A stretch of DNA of 64,000 nucleotides from JAJRPT01 sp964465945. GTDB lineage: Bacteria; Bacteroidota; Ignavibacteria; Kapaibacteriales; UBA2268. The stretch covers positions 310,001 to 374,000 of the forward strand of contig CAYXMM010000001.1 of the NCBI GenBank assembly GCA_964465945.1, in the 5' to 3' direction. The position numbers and the translations under genes were made by a program. The notes under the pieces are model-generated. The model saw nothing but the letters and a program-made list of their open reading frames with translations, did not search any database and was not told where the DNA came from. Of the stretch, positions 1 through 9,161 are shown one piece after another; positions within the stretch are counted from its first letter, which is position 1, and every line of letters begins with the position of its first letter.

Positions 1-381
1 GGCACGTCTCCCTAGAGCATAAGCTTTCATAGCCGCCAGTTGTAAAAGATTTGGAATTTGAATTATATTATCAAAGTTTACATCGGCATTAATATCAAAA
101 GTATAATTATAAAAAGTTATCTTAACATTATTAGCTATTAGGTGAAGCTGCTCTTCCACTCTTCTTGTTATTATAGGTTTTAAATTATTTAAAGTAAATA
201 AATCTAAAATTTTCTTATGATTAATCTGAGATTTACTAAATAAATCAAAATCAATAGAACGCCTGTGACCAATGTGAAGTGCGATTGCTGTTCCTCCGCA
301 TAGGTAATAATTATTATTGAACTCTTGAATTAGAGGCAATAATTCGATTTGATTTGTATTTAATATTTCTTTATGAAGCAC
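1..381 (-). CDS. AbiEii-type nucleotidyltransferase, partial
   Basis: The gene runs off the left edge; 127 codons are visible and open. The motif GGTAIALHIGHRRSIDFDL is the nucleotidyltransferase core of the AbiEii / DUF1814 toxin family (GG-T-A, then S-x-D-x-D-L for metal binding). In that family the protein is the toxin half of type IV toxin-antitoxin or abortive-infection pairs and transfers nucleotides to tRNA or other targets. I chose a GTG start at 379-381, which overlaps the end of the upstream gene by 11 bases, the tight coupling usual in such pairs; no ATG lies near. The C-terminal half is outside the window. Family call is good; activity and target are inference. Confidence 0.75.
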   Translation of the reverse strand, partial: MLHKEILNTNQIELLPLIQEFNNNYYLCGGTAIALHIGHRRSIDFDLFSKSQINHKKILDLFTLNNLKPIITRRVEEQLHLIANNVKITFYNYTFDINADVNFDNIIQIPNLLQLAAMKAYALGRRA

Positions 382-658
382 GTTTTAAATATTCTTTAAA
401 GAAATTATAAAGTTCTGGGTATATGTTGTTTTGCTTTCTTCCTTCTAAGGACTCTAAAATATTTCTTACATTATTTAATCCCATTAGCTTAAATAATTTT
501 TTTATTTTGTCTAATTCAGCATAATTTATAACCATCTCTAAAAGAAGTTCATCGCTTATTTCTTCTTTTTTATTTTCAGGTGTGTACCAAAATAATTGTT
601 GGTTATCTTTAATAAATTGTTTTAGCTTTTTATCCCTCAAAACAAAAACCTCCTGCAC
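371..658 (-). CDS. Small partner of the AbiEii-type toxin (putative antitoxin)
   Basis: A 95-residue protein directly upstream of, and overlapping, the AbiEii-type gene. It contains an aromatic QQLFWYTPE segment near residue 20 and a C-terminal pattern (KKLFKLMGLNNVR, then IYPELYNFFKEYL) that recurs in the small protein at 2521-2880. From position and size it is probably the antitoxin or regulatory partner of the nucleotidyltransferase; I see no clear helix-turn-helix. Its start overlaps the 3' end of asnB by 22 bases, so the pair sits directly behind the asparagine synthase gene and is probably co-transcribed with it. Function is inferred from context. Confidence 0.6.
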   Translation of the reverse strand: MQEVFVLRDKKLKQFIKDNQQLFWYTPENKKEEISDELLLEMVINYAELDKIKKLFKLMGLNNVRNILESLEGRKQNNIYPELYNFFKEYLKRAS

Positions 659-2517
659 CAGTGTTCGAAGTTCAAAAAGGACCAGATTAGTAAGCGATGA
701 TTAATCTTTCTTTCAAAATGCTCATGTAATACTTTTTTAATGTAATCTCTATCAATAAAGTCAGTAGAAACAGTATGCTCCTCAAGGAGCAACTGTTTTA
801 TATAAACAGCATTTTCACCACGATACCAACTCTCATCTGGAGCAGAAAACCCTTGTTTCTTCCGATGAATAATTCTATCAGGGATGTATGATTCCATCGC
901 TTTTCTTAAAACATTTTTCCCATCAGAATATTCTCCGTAAGCGGTTTTCTTATTACCAAGTAAATTTTCATCAAGTTTTTTAATTTCGGCAGATAAATTC
1001 CCTAGTTTATGTTTTACAGGTATTTTTTGAGCAAAATTAACAAGGTCATTATCTAAAAAAGGAAAGCGTTCTTCCAAGCCATTTGCCATAGCAAGTTTAT
1101 CACCAACAATCATAAGACCATGTAAAAAAGTCTTAATTTCAAAATACAATGAATTTTGAATATGATCTTGTGGAGTATCATATTTAAGTTTGCTATTAAA
1201 AGTAAATACACGTTCAAATATTTGTCTCGGTTCTTCAACATCCACATAATTAAACACGGACCCAACAAATAACTTTTTTTTATCATTATCAGAAACTAAT
1301 CTTTGCCAAAAACCATAATATTGGTCGAAAAACTGCTTTTGACTAATTGAATCAAACACTTTGTAATATCGCCAAGGGTAACCACCAAATAGCTCATCAC
1401 CACCTGTTCCTTGCAAACAAACCTTTACAAATTTAGAAGCAAGCCGTGAAATATAGTAATTAGGATAAGACATACCCACACGTAAATCTTCAAGGTGATA
1501 AACAACTTTTGGTAACGACCAACTCAAATCACCTGCATTTATTACTTGTTCAAAATGTTCAGTTTTAAAATGATTAGCAATAAGCTCAGCATCGCGTCTC
1601 TCATCATAATTAGACTCAACCCCTGTAACTTCAGACATATCAAATCCACAGGTAAAAGTTGAAAGACGAGGTAAATGTTGAGAAGCAACAGCTACAATTG
1701 ACCCAGAGTCCATTCCACCCGATAAATAAGAACCTACGGGTACATCAGCAATCATCTGTCGGGTAACCGCTTGATTAAACAAACGTCTTGTTTCATCAAC
1801 AGCAGTTTGAAAATTCATTGTTTCATCTGGCTGAGAGAAATCATAATCCCACCATGAACGATGAAAAACTCCATCAGATTTGGTAGAAATAGAAATAGTA
1901 TTCGCTTGTGGAAGTAATGTTACACCTTCAAAAAACGTCCTATAACTAAATAAATTTTGAAAAGTGAAATACTCATTTAAAGCATTCTTATTCAAATTAA
2001 CTTTAAAATCTGGATGTTTAATAATTGCCTTAATTTCAGAACTAAAGGCAAAAGTTTTCCCATTAAACCAATAATAAAGCGGTTTAACACCATACCTATC
2101 ACGACTTAAATAAAGAGTTCTATTCTCAGTATTCCAAGCCCCTATAGCGAACATACCATTAAGACGTTCGAAGAAATCAACTCCATATTCAGCAAGACCT
2201 TCGGTTATAACTTCTGTATCTGTTGTGCTAATAAAAGTATGTCCGAGCGACATTAATTCTTGTTTAAGTTCCAAGTAATTATAAATGCAACCATTAAAAA
2301 CTATAACCCATTCTTTGTTACGGGAAATCATTGGTTGATTACCTTTATTAGATGTATCAAGAATAGCAAGTCGTTTATGAGCAAGAGCTATATTATCTTG
2401 AACATAGAACCCTTCACCATCTGGACCTCTATGAGCAATAGTATCAGCCATTCTCTTAATATTATTTTGAGAAAATGACTCACCAGTTAAATTAAAAACG
2501 CCTACAATTCCGCACAT
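637..2517 (-). CDS. asnB: Asparagine synthase (glutamine-hydrolysing)
   Basis: A 626-residue class II glutamine amidotransferase fused to an ATP-pyrophosphatase synthetase domain, normal for AsnB. Cys2 (MCGIVGVF) is the glutaminase nucleophile after Met removal; HRGPDGEG lies near residue 30. The synthetase P-loop SGGMDS is at about 266-271. The protein moves amide nitrogen from glutamine to an aspartate or another carboxylate using ATP. In a polysaccharide cluster such paralogues often amidate sugar carboxylates, so the substrate need not be free aspartate. It is the last metabolic gene of the minus-strand operon that begins at the NusG-like gene. Full length, no damage seen. Confidence 0.93.
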   Translation of the reverse strand: MCGIVGVFNLTGESFSQNNIKRMADTIAHRGPDGEGFYVQDNIALAHKRLAILDTSNKGNQPMISRNKEWVIVFNGCIYNYLELKQELMSLGHTFISTTDTEVITEGLAEYGVDFFERLNGMFAIGAWNTENRTLYLSRDRYGVKPLYYWFNGKTFAFSSEIKAIIKHPDFKVNLNKNALNEYFTFQNLFSYRTFFEGVTLLPQANTISISTKSDGVFHRSWWDYDFSQPDETMNFQTAVDETRRLFNQAVTRQMIADVPVGSYLSGGMDSGSIVAVASQHLPRLSTFTCGFDMSEVTGVESNYDERRDAELIANHFKTEHFEQVINAGDLSWSLPKVVYHLEDLRVGMSYPNYYISRLASKFVKVCLQGTGGDELFGGYPWRYYKVFDSISQKQFFDQYYGFWQRLVSDNDKKKLFVGSVFNYVDVEEPRQIFERVFTFNSKLKYDTPQDHIQNSLYFEIKTFLHGLMIVGDKLAMANGLEERFPFLDNDLVNFAQKIPVKHKLGNLSAEIKKLDENLLGNKKTAYGEYSDGKNVLRKAMESYIPDRIIHRKKQGFSAPDESWYRGENAVYIKQLLLEEHTVSTDFIDRDYIKKVLHEHFERKINHRLLIWSFLNFEHWCRRFLF

Positions 2518-2520
2518 AGG

Positions 2521-2880
2521 TTATGAATTTAGTATTTTACTTGCATTATAAATAGTTTCTCTATAAGATTTAGGATAAATCCCTTTTATAATATCATCTT
2601 GTAAAAGTTTCTTTGCTTCTTCAAGCCCAAGCACATCTATCAACTTATACCACGAAAAGCCATTGAGTAATTTAGTTTTTATTTCATTAGAAGATAGAGA
2701 GTTAGACTTTACTTTATCAAAATAAATATCAAGCAATTGATTTTCTGGGATATTATAATCCCAAACCACTTTTTTAAGTAATTGTGTAAGTTCTTGCATA
2801 TTTATTTGGTTAGTTTGCATTTGTAAAAAGAGAAAATCATTTGTGTTTATGTTAATATTATCAATATAATAAATTAGCAT
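2521..2880 (-). CDS. Small hypothetical protein, resembles the AbiEii partner
   Basis: About 119 residues. The C-terminal half (WYKLIDVLGLEEAKKLL, then IKGIYPKSYRETI) follows the same plan as the putative antitoxin at 371-658: an aromatic-D/LG-LEE-KK stretch, then an IYP-Y motif. I read it as a relative of that antitoxin that has lost its toxin or works alone. A TTG start at 2898 is possible; I prefer ATG at 2878-2880. It lies 3 bases before asnB in the same operon. No known domain recognised. Confidence 0.5.
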   Translation of the reverse strand: MLIYYIDNININTNDFLFLQMQTNQINMQELTQLLKKVVWDYNIPENQLLDIYFDKVKSNSLSSNEIKTKLLNGFSWYKLIDVLGLEEAKKLLQDDIIKGIYPKSYRETIYNASKILNS

Positions 2881-2900
2881 TGTAGAAGATGTTGTCAAAT

Positions 2901-3113
2901 TTATTTTAATTGCTGATTAACTTTAATATAACCAGACTTTAGACATTCCTCTCGTGAAAGCAAATTATAACCTCTTTTCTTAACTAATCCTTTTTCAACT
3001 AATTTTTCAAATTCTTTACTTGCATCAATTAAATCTTGATAGCGATTAGAATTTAAGTTTATTGGTGGATTTTTTGTAATATTTTTTAAATCTTTAATTA
3101 GTTTATTATTCAT
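2901..3113 (-). CDS. Small hypothetical protein
   Basis: A 70-residue basic protein with ATG start and compact spacing to the next small gene. The central part (KEFEKLVEKGLVKKRGYNLL) looks helical and resembles the short antitoxin-like proteins that accompany PIN or nucleotidyltransferase toxins, but I cannot assign a family. It sits between the membrane protein gene and the AbiEii-partner-like gene in the polysaccharide operon, among other accessory genes. Confidence 0.45.
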   Translation of the reverse strand: MNNKLIKDLKNITKNPPINLNSNRYQDLIDASKEFEKLVEKGLVKKRGYNLLSREECLKSGYIKVNQQLK

Positions 3114-3127
3114 TTCTATTAATAATA

Positions 3128-3931
3128 CTATATATTTGCTTTCAATAAGTTGTGATTAAATAAACAAAATAATACAATAAAAACTAAAATAATTGAAAAT
3201 AAAGTAAAATAAACTAAAATTTTATAAAATTTAGTTAGCTTATTTTTATAGTCTTCATTTTTACTCAATGCTCTAAACATATATTTAATATCTTCACAAA
3301 ATAAAATAATAATCGAAAGTATTGCTAAATGTGTACCTATTATAGGTATAATAAACCAAATTGTAATTCTTGTTGAATATATTATACTCCAACTTTTATA
3401 TATTGTTATTACTGGAATAAAATAAATTATAAAATATGAAAATATCTTTAAAATTTTATAAAGTAAATCACTTATCGTTTTATTACTATTCTTATCAGAT
3501 TTTTCTTTTCTTAAAAATTGATTATCTCCTAATATTATTTTAGAAATAGGAGCAACTCTGTTGTATGTTGGTAGTAATAAACTATCAACTAAATCTTGTA
3601 TATGTATTCCAAAATTTATTTTTTTTGAATACTTTTCTATTATTTTTTGTATCAACAGCCTTGTTCTAATAACTTGAATCATAGCTGATGAAAACGCTAT
3701 AATTAAAGAAGATATTAAAATAATTAGAATAAAATTAAAATAAAATAAATTTACTTTTCCTAGTTTAAAAGGTAATTCTACAAGCTGACTGCCATCTGGC
3801 TCTGAAGTAATACCAATTATGGAAATTGTAATTAAAACAAGCCAAAATTTATTTGATGTACTTGATTGTTTTGAGTGACCTTCGACTAAGTCTTTAAGTA
3901 ATTGATATTTTTTTTTGTCTCTTTTTTTCAT
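3128..3931 (-). CDS. Hypothetical four-helix membrane protein
   Basis: About 267 residues with four hydrophobic segments: near FWLVLITISIIGI, FNFILIILISSLIIAF, a middle pair around IIYFIPVITIY and FIIPIIGTHLAILSIIILF, and a C-terminal LVYFTLFSIILVFIVLFCLF. The loops are lysine-rich. No family recognised. ATG at 3929-3931 lies 14 bases after the aminotransferase stop; a TTG start at 3952 would overlap that gene. Very AT-rich even for this window. It is in the polysaccharide operon but its role is unknown. Confidence 0.5.
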   Translation of the reverse strand: MKKRDKKKYQLLKDLVEGHSKQSSTSNKFWLVLITISIIGITSEPDGSQLVELPFKLGKVNLFYFNFILIILISSLIIAFSSAMIQVIRTRLLIQKIIEKYSKKINFGIHIQDLVDSLLLPTYNRVAPISKIILGDNQFLRKEKSDKNSNKTISDLLYKILKIFSYFIIYFIPVITIYKSWSIIYSTRITIWFIIPIIGTHLAILSIIILFCEDIKYMFRALSKNEDYKNKLTKFYKILVYFTLFSIILVFIVLFCLFNHNLLKANI

Positions 3932-3944
3932 TAAAAAATTTGTT

Positions 3945-5081
3945 TCACCCAATCCCTTTTAAAACATCCACTACGTATTTATAATCTTCTTCTGTCATTC
4001 TATTATGCAATGGAATTGCCATTGATTGATTATTTGCTTTCATTGCTTGAGGAAAATCATTTGGGTTAATCCCAATTTTATCTTCATAATAGTTTAGCAT
4101 AGTTACTGCATGTGTCCCAGGTCTTGTCGAGATACCTTTATTTTGAAGATTTTCCATTATTTCATTTCTTGAATATGGAGATTTACTTTCATCAATCAAA
4201 GTAACATAAGATTGCCAACCATGTTTATAGTTTTCATCTCTCCAAGGAGTTATAAGCCAATCAATTGAAGCAAGCTCTCTATCATAAAATTCAGCCCATT
4301 TTGCTCTTTCATTTATAAATTGGTCAAGTTTCTTAATTTGTACTACACCAACCGCACCTTGCAAATCAGTCATACGATAATTATACCCAAGCATATTAAA
4401 ATCTGGTAAAATATATGGCTTAGGACCGTGATGTCTTTGCTCTTCGGAAATAGATGCTCCGTGATTGCGAAGTTGTGATAAATATTCAGCGATTTCATCA
4501 TCATTTGTTGTAAGCATACCACCTTCGCCAGTTGTTACAGATTTACGAGGATGAAATGAAAAACAGCCGATAGTTCCAAGACCTCCTGCAGGAGTATTTT
4601 TGTAAGCTGCTCCTGTAGCACATGCTCCATCTTCTACCAACGGTATATCTCCAGCAATTTCTTTAATTCTATCCATATCAGCACAAAGTCCAAACAAATG
4701 AACTGGTATAATTGCTTTAGTTTTAGAATTAATTTTTGATTTTAATTGTTCAGGGTCAATATTAAAAGTTTTAACGTCAATATCACAAAATACTGGCTTA
4801 GCACCACAATACAAAATAACATTTGCAGTAGAAACCCAAGTAAAAGCTGGAACTATAACTTCATCTCCTTCTCCAACACCAAGAGCAACCAATGCTAAAT
4901 GAAGTGCAGTTGTAGCACTTGTTACAGCAATTGCGTGCTTTACATTATGTCTTTTAGCAAAGAGTTCTTCAAACTCTCTAACCTTTGGTCCAGCAGTAAG
5001 CCAACCCGATACAAGCGACTCTTTCGTTGCTTGCCATTCTTCTTCACCCGTTACAGGTTGTGATATTTGTATGTTTCTCAT
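3945..5081 (-). CDS. DegT/DnrJ/EryC1/StrS-type sugar aminotransferase
   Basis: A 378-residue PLP-dependent aminotransferase that installs amino groups on keto-sugar nucleotides. Lys180 in SFHPRKSVTTGEGG is the Schiff-base lysine; EDGACATGA around 150-157 carries the PLP-binding Asp; NYRMTDLQGAVG near residue 255 is the family's conserved arginine/tyrosine region. Length is typical. With the epimerase and methyltransferase upstream it probably makes an amino sugar for a surface polysaccharide. The sugar cannot be told from sequence. Confidence 0.9.
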   Translation of the reverse strand: MRNIQISQPVTGEEEWQATKESLVSGWLTAGPKVREFEELFAKRHNVKHAIAVTSATTALHLALVALGVGEGDEVIVPAFTWVSTANVILYCGAKPVFCDIDVKTFNIDPEQLKSKINSKTKAIIPVHLFGLCADMDRIKEIAGDIPLVEDGACATGAAYKNTPAGGLGTIGCFSFHPRKSVTTGEGGMLTTNDDEIAEYLSQLRNHGASISEEQRHHGPKPYILPDFNMLGYNYRMTDLQGAVGVVQIKKLDQFINERAKWAEFYDRELASIDWLITPWRDENYKHGWQSYVTLIDESKSPYSRNEIMENLQNKGISTRPGTHAVTMLNYYEDKIGINPNDFPQAMKANNQSMAIPLHNRMTEEDYKYVVDVLKGIG

Positions 5082-5092
5082 TTTATATTAAA

Positions 5093-5548
5093 TCAATACT
5101 TTGTTAAATTCTCTTTTGCATAAGAGATTGATTTTTGAATCATAATTATAAGGTTATTATGTTTCTTTAATGCAGATTCAAAGTTTAAATTAAGTTCTTC
5201 AATTATATACTCGTGTGTAATATCATTTCTTAAATCTCTAATATCAATTAAAACACTAAATTCATCTATAATATTATGTTTTTCTAACCAATTTGCTTTG
5301 TCAATTAATGAATAGTCAGTTAAGCCCAAAAGTAGAAAAAATGCTTTTAAAAATTTTTGAGTGTAAATATCACTTAATCTTGAAAATCTTGAAGTGTAGG
5401 ACTCTAGATAAATCTGATTTTCATCATTCAATTCCTGACTTACATCAATTTTTGAAGCTATTTGATATGATTTATTAAAAGAGTTTATAGCTCTTTCTAA
5501 TAAATCTGAAACTTCTAATATTTCTCTAATTACTTTCTTTCTATTCAC
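5093..5548 (-). CDS. HEPN-domain toxin (HepT-like)
   Basis: A 151-residue helical protein with the motif RNDITHEY near residue 107, the R-x4-H-x-Y signature of HepT RNases. In that family the Arg and His form the RNase site and the Tyr is modified (AMPylated) by the cognate MNT protein, which silences the toxin. Its start overlaps the end of the nucleotidyltransferase gene by 4 bases (5545-5548), the standard pair arrangement. The pair sits between the epimerase and aminotransferase genes of the sugar operon and interrupts it functionally. Toxicity is inferred from family. Confidence 0.8.
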   Translation of the reverse strand: MNRKKVIREILEVSDLLERAINSFNKSYQIASKIDVSQELNDENQIYLESYTSRFSRLSDIYTQKFLKAFFLLLGLTDYSLIDKANWLEKHNIIDEFSVLIDIRDLRNDITHEYIIEELNLNFESALKKHNNLIIMIQKSISYAKENLTKY

Positions 5549-5832
5549 AATACTATTGATTCTTCCAAGGCAATTTCTTTAAAATTTGATTCTTCATCAA
5601 AAGTAAAATTCACTAAATCTATTTTTTGTTCACCAATTAAATTTTTGATTTCTCTCAAAATTCTTCTTTTTCTTTCAGATTCAATTTTTTCTTTAGTTAG
5701 TAGCAATAAATCAATATCACCACCTTTTTTATTATCATCTACTCTTGAACCAAATAAACGTAGTTCGTAATCAGAAATATTATGACTAACAGAAGATTTA
5801 ATTGATTCTATCTGGTATTCATTTAATCTCAA
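5545..5832 (-). CDS. Minimal nucleotidyltransferase antitoxin (MntA-like)
   Basis: A 95-residue MNT-fold protein. The core LFGSRVDDNKKGGDIDLLL (near 27-45) contains the G-S-x10-D-x-D pattern that binds metal and nucleotide. In HEPN/MNT type VII toxin-antitoxin systems this enzyme AMPylates the HepT tyrosine. It starts one base upstream of the epimerase stop boundary (5833) and overlaps its toxin gene by 4 bases, so both are probably read from the polysaccharide operon promoter. Confidence 0.82.
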   Translation of the reverse strand: MRLNEYQIESIKSSVSHNISDYELRLFGSRVDDNKKGGDIDLLLLTKEKIESERKRRILREIKNLIGEQKIDLVNFTFDEESNFKEIALEESIVL

Positions 5833-6813
5833 TTATCTATCTAAAGGGTTTTCTTTACGCCATTTAATTAATTCAAGAAGCCCTTCGCTCAAATTATATT
5901 TTGGTACAAAACCTAAATGTTCATTTGCTTTCTTGTTAGAACCAATCCTGTTTTTAACTAATCTACGAGCATCATCTTCACTATATGGCTTATATGTTAC
6001 CTTCAAGTCTGATTCTTTCAACTCTAAAATTAAATCGCACAACTGTTTAATACTTGTTTGCACTTCCGTTCCTACATTATAAAATTCATCTGTTTTATCT
6101 GATTGGCAAGCCAAAACGTTAAATCTTCCGACATCTTCAACATAAATAAAATCATAAGCTTGTGAGCCATCACCATTTATTGTTGGTGGCTCATTTGCAT
6201 CAATTTTATTTAACATAATAGGAATTACACCAGTATATACTGCAGTTTGATCTTGATGCGGTCCAAACACATTCATATACCTTAGCCCAACATAATTCAA
6301 GCCATATCTATCATAGAAAGCACGACACATTGCTTCACCCGCAATTTTAGTAGCACCATAGAAATTCTTATTATTAAATGGGTGTTCCTCGGTCATTGGG
6401 ATTTCCACAGCATCTCCATAAACAGATGCTGACGAAGAATAAATTAGTTTCTTAATGTTATTATTTACACACGCCTCTAAAACATTAAATGTTCCAGCAA
6501 CATTAACTTCAAATGCTGTTCTTGGAAAATCCTTACAATGTAAAAGCCACATTGCAGATAAAAGAAACACATAATCAACACCTTTCATAGCGTCATTAAG
6601 TAAATCAATATCTCTAATATCTCCACCATTTGGATATAACTTACAGCGTGGGTCTGTCAATTGCTCGTTAATATTACTTAACTTACCTCTTGTAAAATTA
6701 TCATAGATAATAACCTCCGAAACATTCTCTTTAAGCAACTCACTAACCACAAAGCTTCCAATAAACCCGCCACCACCAATTACCAGGCATCTACTATTCT
6801 TCATATCATTCAT
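5833..6813 (-). CDS. NAD-dependent sugar epimerase/dehydratase
   Basis: A 326-residue extended short-chain dehydrogenase (GalE/RmlB-like). The Rossmann glycine motif GGGGFIG is at 13-19. The catalytic set is the SSSAS stretch near 126-130 with Y152-x3-K156 (FYGATKIAGE). It binds NAD and acts on a nucleotide sugar; the IINGDGSQAYDFIYVEDV-like region near 213-228 fits the epimerase C-terminal domain. Neighbours make a polysaccharide role likely. The exact reaction (4-epimerisation or dehydration) is not decided. Confidence 0.88.
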   Translation of the reverse strand: MNDMKNSRCLVIGGGGFIGSFVVSELLKENVSEVIIYDNFTRGKLSNINEQLTDPRCKLYPNGGDIRDIDLLNDAMKGVDYVFLLSAMWLLHCKDFPRTAFEVNVAGTFNVLEACVNNNIKKLIYSSSASVYGDAVEIPMTEEHPFNNKNFYGATKIAGEAMCRAFYDRYGLNYVGLRYMNVFGPHQDQTAVYTGVIPIMLNKIDANEPPTINGDGSQAYDFIYVEDVGRFNVLACQSDKTDEFYNVGTEVQTSIKQLCDLILELKESDLKVTYKPYSEDDARRLVKNRIGSNKKANEHLGFVPKYNLSEGLLELIKWRKENPLDR

Positions 6814-6853
6814 AAACTTCTTTTTCCTTTAAAATAAACTTTCGCTTTCCCCT

Positions 6854-7660
6854 TTAGCTCCTATAATCATAATAACCTCTATTCAAGCCAAATAACCTGA
6901 ATGTGATATTTATTATGCTTCTAACTAAATTTTTTATACTTTCAATTACTCCTTTCTCCACTTCCCAGTTATAATCGTTCGTCATTTTCCCATTCATAAT
7001 ATCTTTTGGAGTTTCTCTTTCACGCTTTTCTATAACCAATATACTATCATAATAATGCAAAGAGTCCGTGCTTTTCGTAAATTTATCAACTTTCAAAAAT
7101 GGCGATTTTGAATGGAACGCATTGATTTTATCAATCAAGTTCTTGCTATACTCAATAAATGTATTGTACCGCTTATATCCACCACCAAAATTTAACCAGT
7201 AAGAGGTATGCAAATCCTCACTTAAATACACCCCGTTTGGCTTTACTTTATCATACATCTCCTCAAAAGTAACTATTTGTTGATTCATAGTATGACCGCC
7301 GTCATCAATTAGCACATCCACATCTGGAATTTTTGATTTCAATTCACGCCAAAAACTTCTGTCTGATTGTGAACCAATATAAATTTCAATATTCTCTTCT
7401 TCAAACTTCTTGCATTCCGGATTAACATCTATCCCTATTATTCTCGCTTTAGTCCCAAAATAATTCTTCCACATCTGCAAACTTCCACCTTGGAAAACAC
7501 CAATTTCCAAAACTACTACTTCCTTTCCTCGAAACTTGCTAAAATGCCTATCATAAATATCAAAATAATGTTGCCATTTATGAATTAACCGCCCAGTGTT
7601 CGCATGAAAATATTTCTCTAAATCTGTTTTATATTCCATCTCTTTCTTCTCTTTCTCCAT
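6854..7660 (-). CDS. Class I SAM-dependent methyltransferase (sugar O-methyltransferase-like)
   Basis: A 268-residue methyltransferase. LEIGVFQGGSLQMW (51-64) is the SAM-binding motif I, IIGIDVN (74-80) the acidic end of strand 2, and LIDDGGHTMNQQ (117-128) holds the Asp pair and His typical of macrocin-type O-methyltransferases that use a bound metal. It probably methylates a sugar of the surface polysaccharide. The ATG at 7658-7660 lies inside a 58-bp direct repeat whose other copy is at 9162-9218, so the start of this gene was duplicated around the inserted gene at 7726-9084. The gene itself looks intact. Confidence 0.83.
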   Translation of the reverse strand: MEKEKKEMEYKTDLEKYFHANTGRLIHKWQHYFDIYDRHFSKFRGKEVVVLEIGVFQGGSLQMWKNYFGTKARIIGIDVNPECKKFEEENIEIYIGSQSDRSFWRELKSKIPDVDVLIDDGGHTMNQQIVTFEEMYDKVKPNGVYLSEDLHTSYWLNFGGGYKRYNTFIEYSKNLIDKINAFHSKSPFLKVDKFTKSTDSLHYYDSILVIEKRERETPKDIMNGKMTNDYNWEVEKGVIESIKNLVRSIINITFRLFGLNRGYYDYRS

Positions 7661-7682
7661 AGCACTGCCACTTCACTCACAT
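7625..7682. repeat. Direct repeat copy 1 (methyltransferase start region)
   Basis: 58 bp covering the first codons of the methyltransferase gene and about 20 bp upstream. Copy 2 is at 9162-9218. By hand alignment the copies differ by one substitution and one single-base indel. Together they bracket the AlbA_2-type gene. Confidence 0.9.
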
Positions 7683-7725
7683 ATCATATTTATATAAGTT
7701 ACTTCTAATTATACAATTAAAAAAG

Positions 7726-9084
7726 TTATACTTCCCTAGATTTACTAATATTTACTTTCCAATATCCAGATTTATTGCTACCAACCCTTTCTATTGACCC
7801 TTCTCTTTTCAAATTTGATATGTGTTGTTTTATTGCGTTTGTAGAAACACCCAAAACCTTTGACAAATCATCTCTTGTAAATTTCCCGTTTTGCTTAAGT
7901 TCTAACAGAATTCTCTCTTTCGTTGAAAGTTTTATAGTTTCTTGGGTAGTTTCTTGGGTAGTTTCTTGGGTAGTTTCTTGGGTAGTTTTAAAGAAAATAA
8001 CCTGAACACTCTTAAACTTATATTTATACTCTGGCTCAGGGAGACCCATTTTTAGACAATCATTAACTATATTATTTGTCCCTTTACCCCAGCTTTCCAC
8101 AAACCCAGCTTTATAAAACATATTTGCAATTATAGGATTAAATGGTTTAGATATATGATTCTCTTTAAACTTTTCAATAGGAACTTCATCACTTAAGGTT
8201 GCACCATTTGAAATTACCATTTTATTATCATAAACCCTAATTTGTAATACAGTTGTATCTGTATAATCTCTGTGTACAAGTCCATTAATAATGGCTTCTC
8301 TTATAGCTTCAAAAGGATATTCCAAAGTTTCAATCCTTTGAAGACCATCATAAGTAATATAGCTACGAAGATATTTAGATATTAAAACTTCAGTGATTTT
8401 TTCTAATTGCTCAAACAAATTCCCTTCTATAATATCACTTGTTAAAAGATCATTATCATTTAAAAATTTTCCAATTTTCGAGTAAGATTGTGTAAAGTAC
8501 TTTTGAGGGTTTCTACCAAAAAGCAGTACACATGATCTTTTAAACTGATTATTTTCTACTAAGTTTAATCTTTCTAAAAATGAGTATGTATCTAAATCAT
8601 CAAAAGCTAATGATGATCTTTTTTTCATTAATGCTTTAAATTTCTCAATTGTTTCTGTTTTAAGTTCATCAATTGTAAAATTTTCAACAAGCACTTCGTC
8701 CCAAGTTTTCCCATACCTCTTTAATAAAAAATTCGTAAGATTTACTCCATTTAACTCAATAGTATTACTACCACTCCTTTTATAAAACTTTCCGTTATAC
8801 GAAACAGGCGCATAAGTTCTATGTATAATAATTTTTAAATATGAAAATCCATTATCATTTTCCTCCTGACAAACATCTACAACCAAGCCCAACTTATTAT
8901 TTATCTTATTTGGAATTATTTCCATTAATTTACTAATGTTATCAAGCCCAATAACATTTCCTTTATCATTAACTCCTACATACAAAACACCACCATCACC
9001 ATTAGCAAAGGCACATATAGTCTTTAAATACTCATCTTTAAATACTTGTTTAAATTCTGTGTTTTGTGATTCTATTAATTTCAT
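7726..9084 (-). CDS. AlbA_2/Schlafen-like DNA-binding protein with ATPase-like and wHTH domains
   Basis: A 452-residue protein of the ATP-dependent helicase-RecG-related / AlbA_2 family. The N-terminal domain (ESQNTEFKQVFKD, then FANGDGGVLYVGVNDKGNV, about 5-50) is the AlbA_2 (Schlafen-core-like) domain. The middle (AIREAIINGLVHRDY near 260, ISNG near 290) is the HATPase-like C-terminal domain of this family. A linker of repeated TQET units (about 365-385) leads to a winged helix-turn-helix (FTRDDLSKVLGVSTNAIKQ). These proteins are common in genomic islands as putative defence or regulatory factors. The gene lies between two copies of the methyltransferase start, a sign of insertion. Confidence 0.82.
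   Translation of the reverse strand: MKLIESQNTEFKQVFKDEYLKTICAFANGDGGVLYVGVNDKGNVIGLDNISKLMEIIPNKINNKLGLVVDVCQEENDNGFSYLKIIIHRTYAPVSYNGKFYKRSGSNTIELNGVNLTNFLLKRYGKTWDEVLVENFTIDELKTETIEKFKALMKKRSSLAFDDLDTYSFLERLNLVENNQFKRSCVLLFGRNPQKYFTQSYSKIGKFLNDNDLLTSDIIEGNLFEQLEKITEVLISKYLRSYITYDGLQRIETLEYPFEAIREAIINGLVHRDYTDTTVLQIRVYDNKMVISNGATLSDEVPIEKFKENHISKPFNPIIANMFYKAGFVESWGKGTNNIVNDCLKMGLPEPEYKYKFKSVQVIFFKTTQETTQETTQETTQETIKLSTKERILLELKQNGKFTRDDLSKVLGVSTNAIKQHISNLKREGSIERVGSNKSGYWKVNISKSREV
7936..7983. repeat. 12-bp tandem repeat, four exact units, coding TQET linker
   Basis: Four exact copies of AGTTTCTTGGGT (plus-strand reading) followed by a partial fifth. They encode the repeated Thr-Gln-Glu-Thr linker. 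The unit is a multiple of three, so gain or loss changes linker length without a frameshift. Confidence 0.95.
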
Positions 9085-9161
9085 TCGTAAATAGTAATAA
9101 ACACCTAAAATTATTACTTGATTTAAACTTGTATATAATAGTATTTTTTTTATATCGAAAA

